The position numbers and the translations under genes are program-made. DNA of 30,894 nt from JBDNDK01 sp046719185 (GTDB lineage Bacteria > Armatimonadota > UBA5829): NCBI GenBank assembly GCA_046719185.1, contig JBDNDK010000005.1:1-30894 (forward strand), read 5' to 3'. Shown here one piece after another: positions 8,774-16,479 of the stretch. Position 1 is the first letter of the stretch. Each line of letters starts with the position of its first letter. The notes under the pieces were generated by a model. The model did not search any database. It was not told where the DNA came from and saw nothing but the letters and a program-made list of their open reading frames with translations.

Positions 8774-8956
8774 TTATAGATTATTTAACATAAATAATGA
8801 TAGATGATTTGTATAATTGCCGATAATATTCTTATGTGAAACTATAGCACCAATCCAGTCGTCGTATTAAGCGTATTGTTTTTCTCACACTGTACTTTTT
8901 TCAGGGTCTCAATATGTTATTCTGAACATCAGTGTGCAATTCTGAGTAACCAAAAC

Positions 8957-9083
8957 GTCATTCCAAACTTGATTTGGAATCTCTTTTAATTATATAAGAT
9001 GCTGAATCAAGTTTAGCATGACATAATGCTGATTGAAAGGTGTTTCGGGAGCTTGTTCCCGAAACCATATAGATTTTTCAGCA
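8957..9083. repeat. Composite palindromic intergenic repeat
   Basis: Unit 1 (8957-9022) begins GTCAT and ends ATGAC. Its left arm holds TTCCAAA-CTTGA-TTTGGAA and its right arm GCTGAA-TCAAG-TTTAGC. Each arm is itself a palindrome, and the arms are also roughly reverse complements of each other, so the unit can fold as a long hairpin or as two small ones. Unit 2 (9027-9083) is bounded by TGCTGA and TCAGCA and contains GTTTCGGGA-GCTTGT-TCCCGAAAC. It resembles dispersed REP-like or MITE-like palindromes of the GTCATTC...GCATGAC type found in many bacteria. The rest of the 439-base gap (8708-9146) holds only the terminator and AT-rich sequence with partial GTTATTCTGA-like copies near 8917. Confidence 0.7.
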
Positions 9084-9146
9084 CTTTGTACCTTAGAAAA
9101 ACATCAGAATATAGCTTTAATATACTTATTGAGGTTTTAAGTAAAC

Positions 9147-10910
9147 TTGAGTTTTAAGCAAATAAAACACAATAATAATTTTATAACTGCAATAATATCA
9201 ATCATAATATCTTTTTCATTATGCAGTGTATGCTTTTCTCAAGATTATATATCTGAGGTCAGTAAAGCTATTAGGTCTCTTGAGATAGGTAAAACACAGG
9301 AAGCTCTTGATATGATTGAAGAAGCATATAAATATGATGCAAACCATCCTCTAGCCCATTGTGTGGCAGGATTTGCATTGCTATTTGGTGGCAGAGCTCA
9401 ATCAGCAGAGAACTACTTTTCAAAAGCTATAAATATAGATAACACTAATAGCATATCCCTATATGGAAAAGCATTAGCATTACTTCAGATAGGACAATTA
9501 GAAAATGCATCAAATGCAATAAACAAGGCAGAGTCAATTGATTCAAACATCAAACAATCTAATCTCAACTCATACATCAAATCAATCAAAAACAAAAGCT
9601 TTCAACACTCAGATTACACCGAAGGAGATATTCAATCAGCTGTATATGCATATTCATTGATGAATAATGGTAAATATAGTGAAGCATTAGCAATATGGGA
9701 TAAGCTTTCAAAAACTAATGCCAGATCAAACTTTGGTGAAAAGATAGGAATAACTGCAAATATTGATTATTCCAATCCTCTTAGTTTCACTGGTTGGCCT
9801 GTAAAGAAAACTTTTCTTCCTTTTTTTTTGAAAACAGGGAACAAAAATGTGGTTTCTGGCAACGTAATATTGAGGGCAGATACTCAAAAGGCTTGGGATG
9901 TAAAAATAGTAACATTTCAAGTTAATAACAGACTTGCCGGCATCACAAACCGTAAGCCATTCCAATTTGATTGGGATACCACTAGGGAATCAAATGGTGT
10001 TCATACAATCAAAATAACAGGAAGTGATGAAAGAGGCAGTGTGATTACTGAGTCTTCAATGGTTGTTGTTGTGGAAAATGAAAACAACAATCAGTTCATA
10101 GAAAAGTATCCATCTGCATCAAAGTTATGGGATGAATTATGGAAAATTGTGCAAATTGAGCCTTCATCTGCATCTGTAAATTATAATCTTGCTATCTGTG
10201 CACAAAAAGTTGGTGATAATAAAAAGGCAATAGAAGCTTTAGAAAAAGTTTTATCAGCCAATCCAAACTATAAAGATGCTTCTCAAAGAATATTATCTTT
10301 AATTGGAGGAACATCAAGAACTATCACTAAAGCTGGCAATGGTGACAAAATTGCAATATTAACTTTTGATGATGGTCCAAAGCAGTCAACAAATGAATTA
10401 TTGGAAGTTTTGAAACAAAAGAATGTGAAAGCTACTTTTTTTGTGGTTGGAACACAGATTGTAAAATTTCCAGAGATACTAAAAAAGATTGCAGATGAAG
10501 GGCACGATATACAAAATCACACATACAGTCATAGAAATATGAAGTTTCTTTCTGAAGAAGACATCACAATGGAAGTATTCAGAAATTGTGCTTTAGTTAG
10601 AGATTTGACAGGGAAAGAAATGAGGTTTTTAAGACCTCCGGGAGGACATGAGGGCTCAAAACTTCCTGAGGTTATGAAGAAGTATAGAATTAATACAGTA
10701 TTGTGGACTGTTAACTGTTCAAAAGTTGAAGGAACAAATAAAGAAAAGATTTACAATTATGTTGTTTCATCAGCAGAACCAGGTGTTATATATTTAATGC
10801 ACAATGTTGAATATGTGACTCTTCAGGCACTTCCTGATATAATAGATACTTTGAGAAATAATGGATACAGATTTACTACCATATCAGATGTGTATGGAAA
10901 TAAAAATTGA
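9147..10910 (+). CDS. Secreted polysaccharide deacetylase with TPR and Ig-like regions
   Basis: 587 residues. A signal peptide or membrane anchor covers about 10-31. TPR-like helices (about 35-170) contain ALDMIEEAYKYDANHPLAHC and AENYFSKAINIDNTNSISLY. An Ig-like beta domain (about 225-315) includes VNNRLAGITNRKPFQFDWDT. One more TPR (about 335-380) follows, then a NodB deacetylase domain (about 398-583). NodB motifs: TFDDGP with the metal/catalytic Asp pair D408-D409, HTYSH with H458 and H462, and RPPGG. Motif 5, usually LxH-D, reads LMHN, and the motif-4 Asp-Trp is not clear, so substrate or activity may be altered. Expected action is N- or O-deacetylation of peptidoglycan or exopolysaccharide outside the membrane. 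The start is TTG with GAGG 12 bases upstream, so it is less certain. Confidence 0.87.
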   Translation: MSFKQIKHNNNFITAIISIIISFSLCSVCFSQDYISEVSKAIRSLEIGKTQEALDMIEEAYKYDANHPLAHCVAGFALLFGGRAQSAENYFSKAINIDNTNSISLYGKALALLQIGQLENASNAINKAESIDSNIKQSNLNSYIKSIKNKSFQHSDYTEGDIQSAVYAYSLMNNGKYSEALAIWDKLSKTNARSNFGEKIGITANIDYSNPLSFTGWPVKKTFLPFFLKTGNKNVVSGNVILRADTQKAWDVKIVTFQVNNRLAGITNRKPFQFDWDTTRESNGVHTIKITGSDERGSVITESSMVVVVENENNNQFIEKYPSASKLWDELWKIVQIEPSSASVNYNLAICAQKVGDNKKAIEALEKVLSANPNYKDASQRILSLIGGTSRTITKAGNGDKIAILTFDDGPKQSTNELLEVLKQKNVKATFFVVGTQIVKFPEILKKIADEGHDIQNHTYSHRNMKFLSEEDITMEVFRNCALVRDLTGKEMRFLRPPGGHEGSKLPEVMKKYRINTVLWTVNCSKVEGTNKEKIYNYVVSSAEPGVIYLMHNVEYVTLQALPDIIDTLRNNGYRFTTISDVYGNKN

Positions 10911-10993
10911 AATAAATATACTTTATGAAGGAAAAACACTAGCCTAAGTATAATATTAATTAGGCAGTATTGTTATCTTAGGAGTTTGGATTT

Positions 10994-11824
10994 ATGAAAT
11001 TGTTTTATAGGTCGGTTGCAGTAGCAATCTATGCAATTATTTTAGCAGCAGCAACAATGAATTTTTCAGCTGCACAATCAAAAAGTTCAAATGTTGGACT
11101 CAGAAAGATTTCTGTTCCTGCAAATATTGTAAAGGGTTCATCTGTAACAACTGGAAGAGTTTTTTATAAATCCACACTTCCTGAAGCAACTTTAGCTGGA
11201 ATAAGATTAGGCAGAAATGCTAATGATATATTGATAAAATGGGGTAATCCAACAAGAATCACAATTGGAGCAAGCAGAATAACTGCTCCAGCACTGTCAA
11301 GTGGACCTGCCTTCACACCAGCAATGGGTGGTGGATTTGGAATGCCGGGTGGAATTGGAGCAACAATGCAGGGATTGCAAAATATGTATTCTTCTGCTTT
11401 AGCTGGAGATTTTTCTGCAGGACCTCCACCATTGCCTACTTTCACAAATCCTGCTGCAACGCTGCCTGCAGTTACTCAACCTAGTGCAGAACCGCAGCCT
11501 GAAACCCAAGTGCAGGATGAAATAACATGGACTTATGATTTGCCAAATGGAATAACATTAGAGTTTGTAATTACTCAGGGCATAATAACTCAAATAACTG
11601 TTGGTGGCAGAGGTCCATGGAGTTTATCAAAAACTAGAACTGGTCTTCAGCTTGGTGATACATACAAGCTTGTATTATGGGTGAATGGATATCCTGAGAC
11701 TCAAAATTATGTTGGAAGATTCTTGAGTGTTGGATATATAAATCAAAATAGGGCACTTTTTACATTTTTAAATAATAAGCTTGTAGGTGTTACTATTGCA
11801 ATGGTGCCTACGGAGCTTATGTAA
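10994..11824 (+). CDS. Secreted protein with two BamE-like motifs
   Basis: 276 residues with a signal peptide (about 1-27, ending FSAAQS). Two stretches share one pattern: GIRLGRNANDILIKWGNPTR near residue 73 and GLQLGDTYKLVLWVNGYPET near 218. The G-x-x-LG....L...G.P signature resembles the SmpA/BamE fold and other small envelope lipoproteins that sense or scaffold outer-membrane assembly. Between them lies a flexible Gly/Met/Pro/Ala-rich segment (about 105-170) and then a beta-rich part. There is no lipobox Cys at the signal end. AGGAG is nine bases upstream. It sits between the deacetylase and dnaG genes, in the same direction. Function is not known to me; the BamE comparison is inference from motif pattern. 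Confidence 0.72.
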   Translation: MKLFYRSVAVAIYAIILAAATMNFSAAQSKSSNVGLRKISVPANIVKGSSVTTGRVFYKSTLPEATLAGIRLGRNANDILIKWGNPTRITIGASRITAPALSSGPAFTPAMGGGFGMPGGIGATMQGLQNMYSSALAGDFSAGPPPLPTFTNPAATLPAVTQPSAEPQPETQVQDEITWTYDLPNGITLEFVITQGIITQITVGGRGPWSLSKTRTGLQLGDTYKLVLWVNGYPETQNYVGRFLSVGYINQNRALFTFLNNKLVGVTIAMVPTELM

Positions 11825-11861
11825 TAAAATCATTAAAAATCCCACAGGGGGATAAAATCAA

Positions 11862-13670
11862 TTGAGCAGTTTTCGCTATCCATTGGATGAGATCCGCGAA
11901 AGGTGCGACCTTGTGGAGATAGTGTCTTCTTATGTTGCACTGAAGAAAAGGGGACGGAACTTTATAGGTCTGTGCCCTTTTCATAATGAAAAAACTCCGT
12001 CGTTCTCTATTGATCCAGACAAGCAGATATGGCATTGTTTTGGCTGTAGTATTGGGGGCGATGTTTTTTCATTTGTCCAAAAAATGGAGAATATTAGTTT
12101 TCCTGAGGCTGTGGAAATGCTTGCTAAAAAAGTTGGCATTGAGCTTCCAAAAACTGCACAGGAAACAAAGGCATATAATGAAAAAGATAGAATAATTAGG
12201 GCAAATAGCCTTGCATGTGCATTTTTTCAAGTGCAATTATCAAAAAATGAGATTATAAAAGATTACCTAAAAAATAGAGGACTTACAGAAACTGCTATAG
12301 AAAAATATAAACTAGGCTATGCACCTGAATCTTGGGATATGTTGGGTAAATATTTAATATCTCAAGGAGTGAATGTTTCTGATGCTGCAAGAGCTGGATT
12401 AATTTCACAAAGACAATCTGGTAATGGTTATTATGACAGATTTCGGGGAAGAATAATATTTCCGATTAGTGATATTTCAGGGAAAATAATTGCTTTTGGT
12501 GGTAGGGCTGTTGGTGATGAAAATCCAAAGTATTTGAATTCGCCTGATACACCTGTGTTCAGTAAGAACAAAGTTTTATATGGCTTAAACCTATCAAAAA
12601 AAGCTATATCTGATGAAGATAGAGCTATAGTGGTTGAAGGCTATATGGATCTTATTACTGTTAGAGAAGCTGGTTTTGAAAATACAGTAGCAACTTTGGG
12701 AACAGCATTGACCGATTCTCACGTCAATTTATTGTCAAGGTTTACGAAAAATGTGGTCTTGGCTTTTGATGCAGACTCAGCCGGAATAAATGCTGCTCTA
12801 AGAAGTTGGCCAATGTTTGAACAATCTGGCTTTAATGTTCGTATAATAAGAATGCCTGCAGGTGAGGATCCTGATAGTCTGCTGAAAGATGGTGATATTA
12901 CTGTTTTTGCAAGATTGTTGGAAAAGTCATTGCCAGTGATAGATTTTAGACTCAGATTAGTTCTAAAGCAACATGATCTAAAAAATGATGAAGGAAAAAC
13001 AGCAGCATTAAAAGAATGTATTCAGATACTTGCCGAAGTGGATAATTTGATGGAGAGAGAGCGGTTGATTAAACTGCTTGCAAGATACCACCCAAATTTT
13101 TCAACAGGCACAACTAAAGCAGAAGATCATATAAGATATGAGGTGAGAAAGCAACAGAGATTAAAGAATAAGAATAGTGCGTCTCAGACTGTAAAAAGTG
13201 TTGAAAATAATGAACAAACACTTTCTGTATCCAGCACTAATATTCTTCGAAAGACTCATGGAATTATTTTAAGCAAAATTCTTAATGAAAAAATCGATGT
13301 ATTAAAGGTATTTGATGCCATTCCGCAGAATGAATTTGAGGGAGATGATTTTAAGGAATTGGCTAAATATATAAATGATGATTTTGTAAATCATAACAGT
13401 ATTGATGTAAATAGAATTTTGGAAAAGGCAAGAGGAAGCAAAGTGGAAGCAGTGCTTTCTTCAATGCTTGTAAATTATAATGAATCTGAATTTAATTATT
13501 CAATTGATGAATTGATTGATCTTCATATAGAAAAAAGAAATATTGAAAAAAGGAAAAGATTGAGCCAACTTGCTGTAAAATTTCAAGATGGTCAAGTGGC
13601 AAAAGATGATCCTGAGTATGAAGAGTATTTAAGTCTTTTAAAAAGCAGCTCCAGATTTTGGAGAAGATAA
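11862..13670 (+). CDS. dnaG: DNA primase
   Basis: 602 residues, normal for bacterial DnaG. The N-terminal CHC2 zinc finger is C38-x2-H41-x17-C59-x2-C62 (LCPFHNEK and WHCFGCSIGGD). The primase core follows with RFRGRIIFPISD and GGRAVGDENPKYLNSPDT. The TOPRIM motifs are VVEGYMD with catalytic E259 and AFDADSAG with D303 and D305. A helical C-terminal DnaB-binding region extends from about 440. It makes RNA primers at the replication fork with DnaB helicase. The start is TTG with AGGGGGAT about ten bases upstream. rpoD follows after 63 bases, the conserved macromolecular-synthesis pairing; rpsU is not present upstream. Confidence 0.97.
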   Translation: MSSFRYPLDEIRERCDLVEIVSSYVALKKRGRNFIGLCPFHNEKTPSFSIDPDKQIWHCFGCSIGGDVFSFVQKMENISFPEAVEMLAKKVGIELPKTAQETKAYNEKDRIIRANSLACAFFQVQLSKNEIIKDYLKNRGLTETAIEKYKLGYAPESWDMLGKYLISQGVNVSDAARAGLISQRQSGNGYYDRFRGRIIFPISDISGKIIAFGGRAVGDENPKYLNSPDTPVFSKNKVLYGLNLSKKAISDEDRAIVVEGYMDLITVREAGFENTVATLGTALTDSHVNLLSRFTKNVVLAFDADSAGINAALRSWPMFEQSGFNVRIIRMPAGEDPDSLLKDGDITVFARLLEKSLPVIDFRLRLVLKQHDLKNDEGKTAALKECIQILAEVDNLMERERLIKLLARYHPNFSTGTTKAEDHIRYEVRKQQRLKNKNSASQTVKSVENNEQTLSVSSTNILRKTHGIILSKILNEKIDVLKVFDAIPQNEFEGDDFKELAKYINDDFVNHNSIDVNRILEKARGSKVEAVLSSMLVNYNESEFNYSIDELIDLHIEKRNIEKRKRLSQLAVKFQDGQVAKDDPEYEEYLSLLKSSSRFWRR

Positions 13671-13733
13671 AAAAATACAATTTTACTCAGATGAGAAAAT
13701 ATCTGAGAGGCTAATAGAGGGAGATGATTAATT

Positions 13734-14846
13734 TTGGGTGTTGAACTCAAACAGCTAGATGAGCTTCAAAAGTTAATACATGAGGGAAAAAGAACAGGCG
13801 TTTTAACATACGACCAGCTAAATGAAATTATCAGCAGGCATGATTTTACTGCTGATCAGATTGATGACATCTTACAGACTTTTGCTGATGAAGGAATAAA
13901 GATAGTTGAAAAAGCTGTTGATCCTATTGGTTTGAAGACTGAAGAAGAAGTTGAAGAGGCAGAATTAAAAGATGAGCTGGAAATAATTGAAGGTGAAGTG
14001 GCAGAAATAGAAAACATGCCGCTTGATGATTCAGTTCGTATGTGGCTTAGAGAGATAGGAAAAACTCCACTGCTTACTATGGCTGAAGAGGTGTCACTTG
14101 CTAAGAGAATTGAGGCAGGTGATGATGAGGCAAAGGCAGTGCTTACAGAGGCAAACCTCAGGCTTGTGGTGAGTATTGCAAAAAGATACAGTGGCAGAGG
14201 TATGAGTTTTCCTGATTTGATTCAAGAAGGCAACATTGGTCTTATAAGAGCAGTTGAAAAGTTTGATTATAGAAAAGGTTATAAGTTCAGCACATATGCA
14301 ACTTGGTGGATTAGGCAGGCTATCACAAGAGCCATTGCAGATCAAGGCAGAACAATCAGAATACCGGTGCATATGGTTGAGACTATAAATAGACTCATTA
14401 AGACATCAAGTCAGCTTGTGCAGGAACTAGGCAGAGAGCCCACTCTTGATGAGATTGCAAAAGAGATGGAGATTCCACCTGAAAGGGTGAGTGAGATTAT
14501 CCGAATAGCTCCAGAGCCTCTTTCTTTAGAGACACCAATTGGTGAGGAAGAAGACAGTCATCTTGCTGATTTTATAGAAGATCAGGAAGCAATTTCGCCA
14601 TCAGAAGCTGCAAGCAATCTTATTTTGAGGGAGAAAATAGAGGATTCATTAAACAACCTCACTCCCAGAGAGAAAGATGTGCTCAAGATGAGATTTGGCT
14701 TAGATGATGGATATTCTAGAACTCTTGAGGAAGTAGGCAGACACTTCAAAGTAACAAGAGAAAGAATAAGGCAAATTGAGGCTAAGGCATTAAAGAAGCT
14801 GAGGCATCCAAGCAGAAGCAAGAAACTAAGAGATTACCTTGAATAA
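13734..14846 (+). CDS. rpoD: Primary RNA polymerase sigma factor (sigma-70/SigA)
   Basis: 370 residues, the short SigA form without the large non-conserved insert of E. coli RpoD. Region 1.1 (about 1-75) is recognisable from TYDQLNEIISRHDFTADQID. Region 1.2 is SVRMWLREIGKTPLLT. Region 2 carries LIQEGNIGLIRAVEKFDY and the -10 melting/recognition segment STYATWWIRQAITRAIADQ. Region 3 has RIPVHMVETINRL. Region 4.2, the -35 reader, ends VTRERIRQIEAKALKKLR. It directs housekeeping transcription, so promoters of TTGACA/TATAAT type are expected here, as found at 6755, 25075 and 28962. The start is TTG with GAGGGAGA upstream. A strong terminator follows immediately. Confidence 0.98.
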   Translation: MGVELKQLDELQKLIHEGKRTGVLTYDQLNEIISRHDFTADQIDDILQTFADEGIKIVEKAVDPIGLKTEEEVEEAELKDELEIIEGEVAEIENMPLDDSVRMWLREIGKTPLLTMAEEVSLAKRIEAGDDEAKAVLTEANLRLVVSIAKRYSGRGMSFPDLIQEGNIGLIRAVEKFDYRKGYKFSTYATWWIRQAITRAIADQGRTIRIPVHMVETINRLIKTSSQLVQELGREPTLDEIAKEMEIPPERVSEIIRIAPEPLSLETPIGEEEDSHLADFIEDQEAISPSEAASNLILREKIEDSLNNLTPREKDVLKMRFGLDDGYSRTLEEVGRHFKVTRERIRQIEAKALKKLRHPSRSKKLRDYLE

Positions 14847-14875
14847 GGACAGGCTCCCAGCCTGTCCTTTTTTTT
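14845..14875 (+). terminator. Rho-independent terminator of dnaG-rpoD
   Basis: AAGGACAGGCT-CCC-AGCCTGTCCTT is a perfect 11-bp stem with a 3-base loop followed by an unbroken T run. It overlaps the TAA stop of rpoD. Confidence 0.95.
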
Positions 14876-15023
14876 ATTTTTCATAGATGCCTATATATAT
14901 TGTGTTCATAGGTAAATTCTTCTGCTCGATCTTTTTCATTGCCTGAGATATATCAGTATATAGCAAAAGTAATCCTATATAAGTTCTCTCATAGTTAATT
15001 CTTGTTTTATTTTAAGTGGAAAT

Positions 15024-15713
15024 TCAAAAATTTATGATGTAATGAATCTTGGCTGTATAATAAAGAGATATAAACCAAATGATAAGTATTACTACTACGG
15101 TAATAAATTTTTTCGTAAATTCACTCCAATTTGATTTATGCCACATAAAATAAAGACCGACTGGCCAAATGATAATTAATAATAATATTATTATTGCATC
15201 TGTAACAAGGCTCTCATTTTGCAGTTGATAAGGGCATTTAAGATGAGGACATTGTTCATAATGCTTAGTTGTATTAGTTGAACATCTTTTGAAAGAGTGT
15301 GTTTGTGAATCAAATAAGTCTTCATTATCATTATGCATATCAAAAGTGAATTTTTCTTGCTCTATTTTTAACTCTATTAAATCTGATTTTGCTTTATCAT
15401 AAGTTGAATCAATTTCAATAGCTTTTTGAAGGAGTTCTATTGATTGTTGTAAATTTCCATCGCACTGATATACTTTTGCGAGATTGTAATAGTTTGATGC
15501 TTTTGATGGTTCTAGCCTGATTAATTCTATAAAATACTTTATAGCAGCTTGAGGGTTTCCGGAATTAACCAAAGAGATTCCAAGATACTTTCTTGCCTTT
15601 TTATGCGTTGTGTCTATTTGCAAAACTTTTCTAAACTTTTCTGCTGCAGTTTGAAAATTGTTATTGTTGAATTCATTTAGTCCTGAATTATACAAGTCTT
15701 CTATATATGACAT
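15024..15713 (-). CDS. TPR protein with C-terminal membrane hairpin
   Basis: 229 residues. Three or four tetratricopeptide repeats occupy about 5-110, e.g. AAEKFRKVLQIDTTHKKARK, AAIKYFIELIRLEPSKASNY and SIELLQKAIEIDSTYDKAKS. A linker contains two closely spaced cysteines in EQCPHLKCPY, possibly metal-binding. Two membrane helices (AIIILLLIIIWPVGLYFMW and FITVVVILIIWFISLYY) end the protein, so the TPR part faces the cytoplasm if the termini are inside. An upstream ATG would add 13 residues, but GGGAG lies eight bases before the ATG at 15713. TPR membrane proteins act as scaffolds; the partner is unknown. It faces rpoD convergently. Confidence 0.83.
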   Translation of the reverse strand: MSYIEDLYNSGLNEFNNNNFQTAAEKFRKVLQIDTTHKKARKYLGISLVNSGNPQAAIKYFIELIRLEPSKASNYYNLAKVYQCDGNLQQSIELLQKAIEIDSTYDKAKSDLIELKIEQEKFTFDMHNDNEDLFDSQTHSFKRCSTNTTKHYEQCPHLKCPYQLQNESLVTDAIIILLLIIIWPVGLYFMWHKSNWSEFTKKFITVVVILIIWFISLYYTAKIHYIINF

Positions 15714-15929
15714 TAGATATCTCCCTTTGGTTTTGAAATTAAAGCATAACAATATATAATAACTAATAAAAAATGTGATCTAAATAATAATTAGTTGATA
15801 TTTAAATAAAATCCTCCATGTCACTTTAAAACTATAAATTTTCAATACTAGTAATTAGTGCAGTATAGATATTGTGTATCTAACGGTATAACCTATATGT
15901 AAGTAATTGAATATTGAAAATTGAATATT

Positions 15930-16126
15930 GGAGCTGTGGGAATGTGAGATTTGCATTCCCCACACATCTAAAAATGGATTTTGGTGTGGTGCTCCGTGAT
16001 GGCATTAGCTGGCTGAAAGGTGCCCAATATTGAGTGCTAGTTACCAAATTTTGATGATAGAGAGGATTGAATCTTGGGCATGTTGATGACAGCGAGGTGC
16101 CGAACCGCCAAATTGTTTTGATGTCT
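15930..16126 (+). ncRNA. Unidentified GC-rich structured RNA segment upstream of the GEMM-I aptamer
   Basis: This non-coding stretch is clearly richer in G and C than surrounding gaps. TGTGGGAATG (15935-15944) pairs with CATTCCCCACA (15954-15964) with one bulged C. This hairpin is enclosed by GGAGC (15930-15934) pairing GCTCC (15991-15995). Further on, ATTAGCTGGC (16004-16013) recurs as ATTAGCTGCC at 16307-16316. The block has no open frame with codon use like its neighbours and no matches to tRNA, tmRNA, RNase P or 6S that I can recognise. It may be a second sensor domain, part of a long structured leader, or a separate small RNA. Direct repeats of ATTGAATATTG lie just upstream (about 15906-15928). 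Confidence 0.45.
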
Positions 16127-16249
16127 TAACCGACGCCGACAAGGGCAAAACCCGAGTGATCGGGTGACGCAAAGCATCAGGACTCGCAAGTTAACAGAAA
16201 TAGTAACCCGCTATCCGGGTTTGGGGTTTCGGGGTCTGTTTAACGGTTA
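16127..16249 (+). promoter_or_regulatory. GEMM-I (cyclic-di-GMP class I) riboswitch aptamer
   Basis: The conserved core is present: AAGGGCAAA, then a hairpin ACCCG-AGTGAT-CGGGT, then GACGCAAAGC, matching the GEMM-I pattern (GGGCAAACC...GGGACGCAAAGCC). Outer stem P1 can form between TAACCG (16127-16132) and CGGTTA (16244-16249). A P3-like arm forms from GTTAACAGA and TCTGTTTAAC, with an inner AACCCG-CTAT-CCGGGTT hairpin. The P2 loop is not a GNRA tetraloop, which is seen in a part of the family. GEMM-I aptamers bind c-di-GMP; a GEMM-Ib subset binds cGAMP. It precedes an intrinsic terminator and a GH42-like pseudogene, so it would couple second-messenger level to hydrolase expression. No diguanylate cyclase is in the window. 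Confidence 0.75.
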
Positions 16250-16355
16250 TTGAGTTGGCTGTGCTACCGAAGGTCAGTATATATATTTTGTGGCCCATCT
16301 GCCCGTATTAGCTGCCGGTGTCTCGAAGAAGATAGAGGTGGCGGTTTCTGAATTG

Positions 16356-16391
16356 CCGGACTGGTTTTCCCCGCAGTCCGGTTTTTCTTTT
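16356..16391 (+). terminator. Intrinsic terminator of the riboswitch leader
   Basis: CCGGACTG (16356-16363) pairs with CAGTCCGG (16374-16381) around a 10-base loop and is followed by TTTTTCTTTT. It lies about 105 bases after the aptamer and 90 bases before the pseudogene start, the position expected of a transcriptional expression platform. The 16250-16355 linker also looks structured (GCTGCC at 16311 can pair with GGTGGC near 16337), which could provide the anti-terminator. Confidence 0.85.
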
Positions 16392-16479
16392 GTCTGCTTT
16401 TAGATAATAAAGGGAAACAATATTGATATAAGTAAGTCTTATAAAAATATCACATATTTATTATCAAAGGAGCAAGCAA

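Noticed and set aside
16060..16110. Possible antisense 23S rRNA fragment (CGAGGTGCC..AACC resembles the complement of a conserved 23S segment)
   Set aside because: The resemblance is only about 14 bases and does not continue on either side.
15930..16400. Other known RNAs: ydaO (c-di-AMP), lysine, cobalamin, T-box, tmRNA, RNase P, group I or II intron
   Set aside because: Short similarities exist (e.g. GAGGTGC, CGAACCG), but the diagnostic conserved cores of these families were not found; only the GEMM-I core is convincing.
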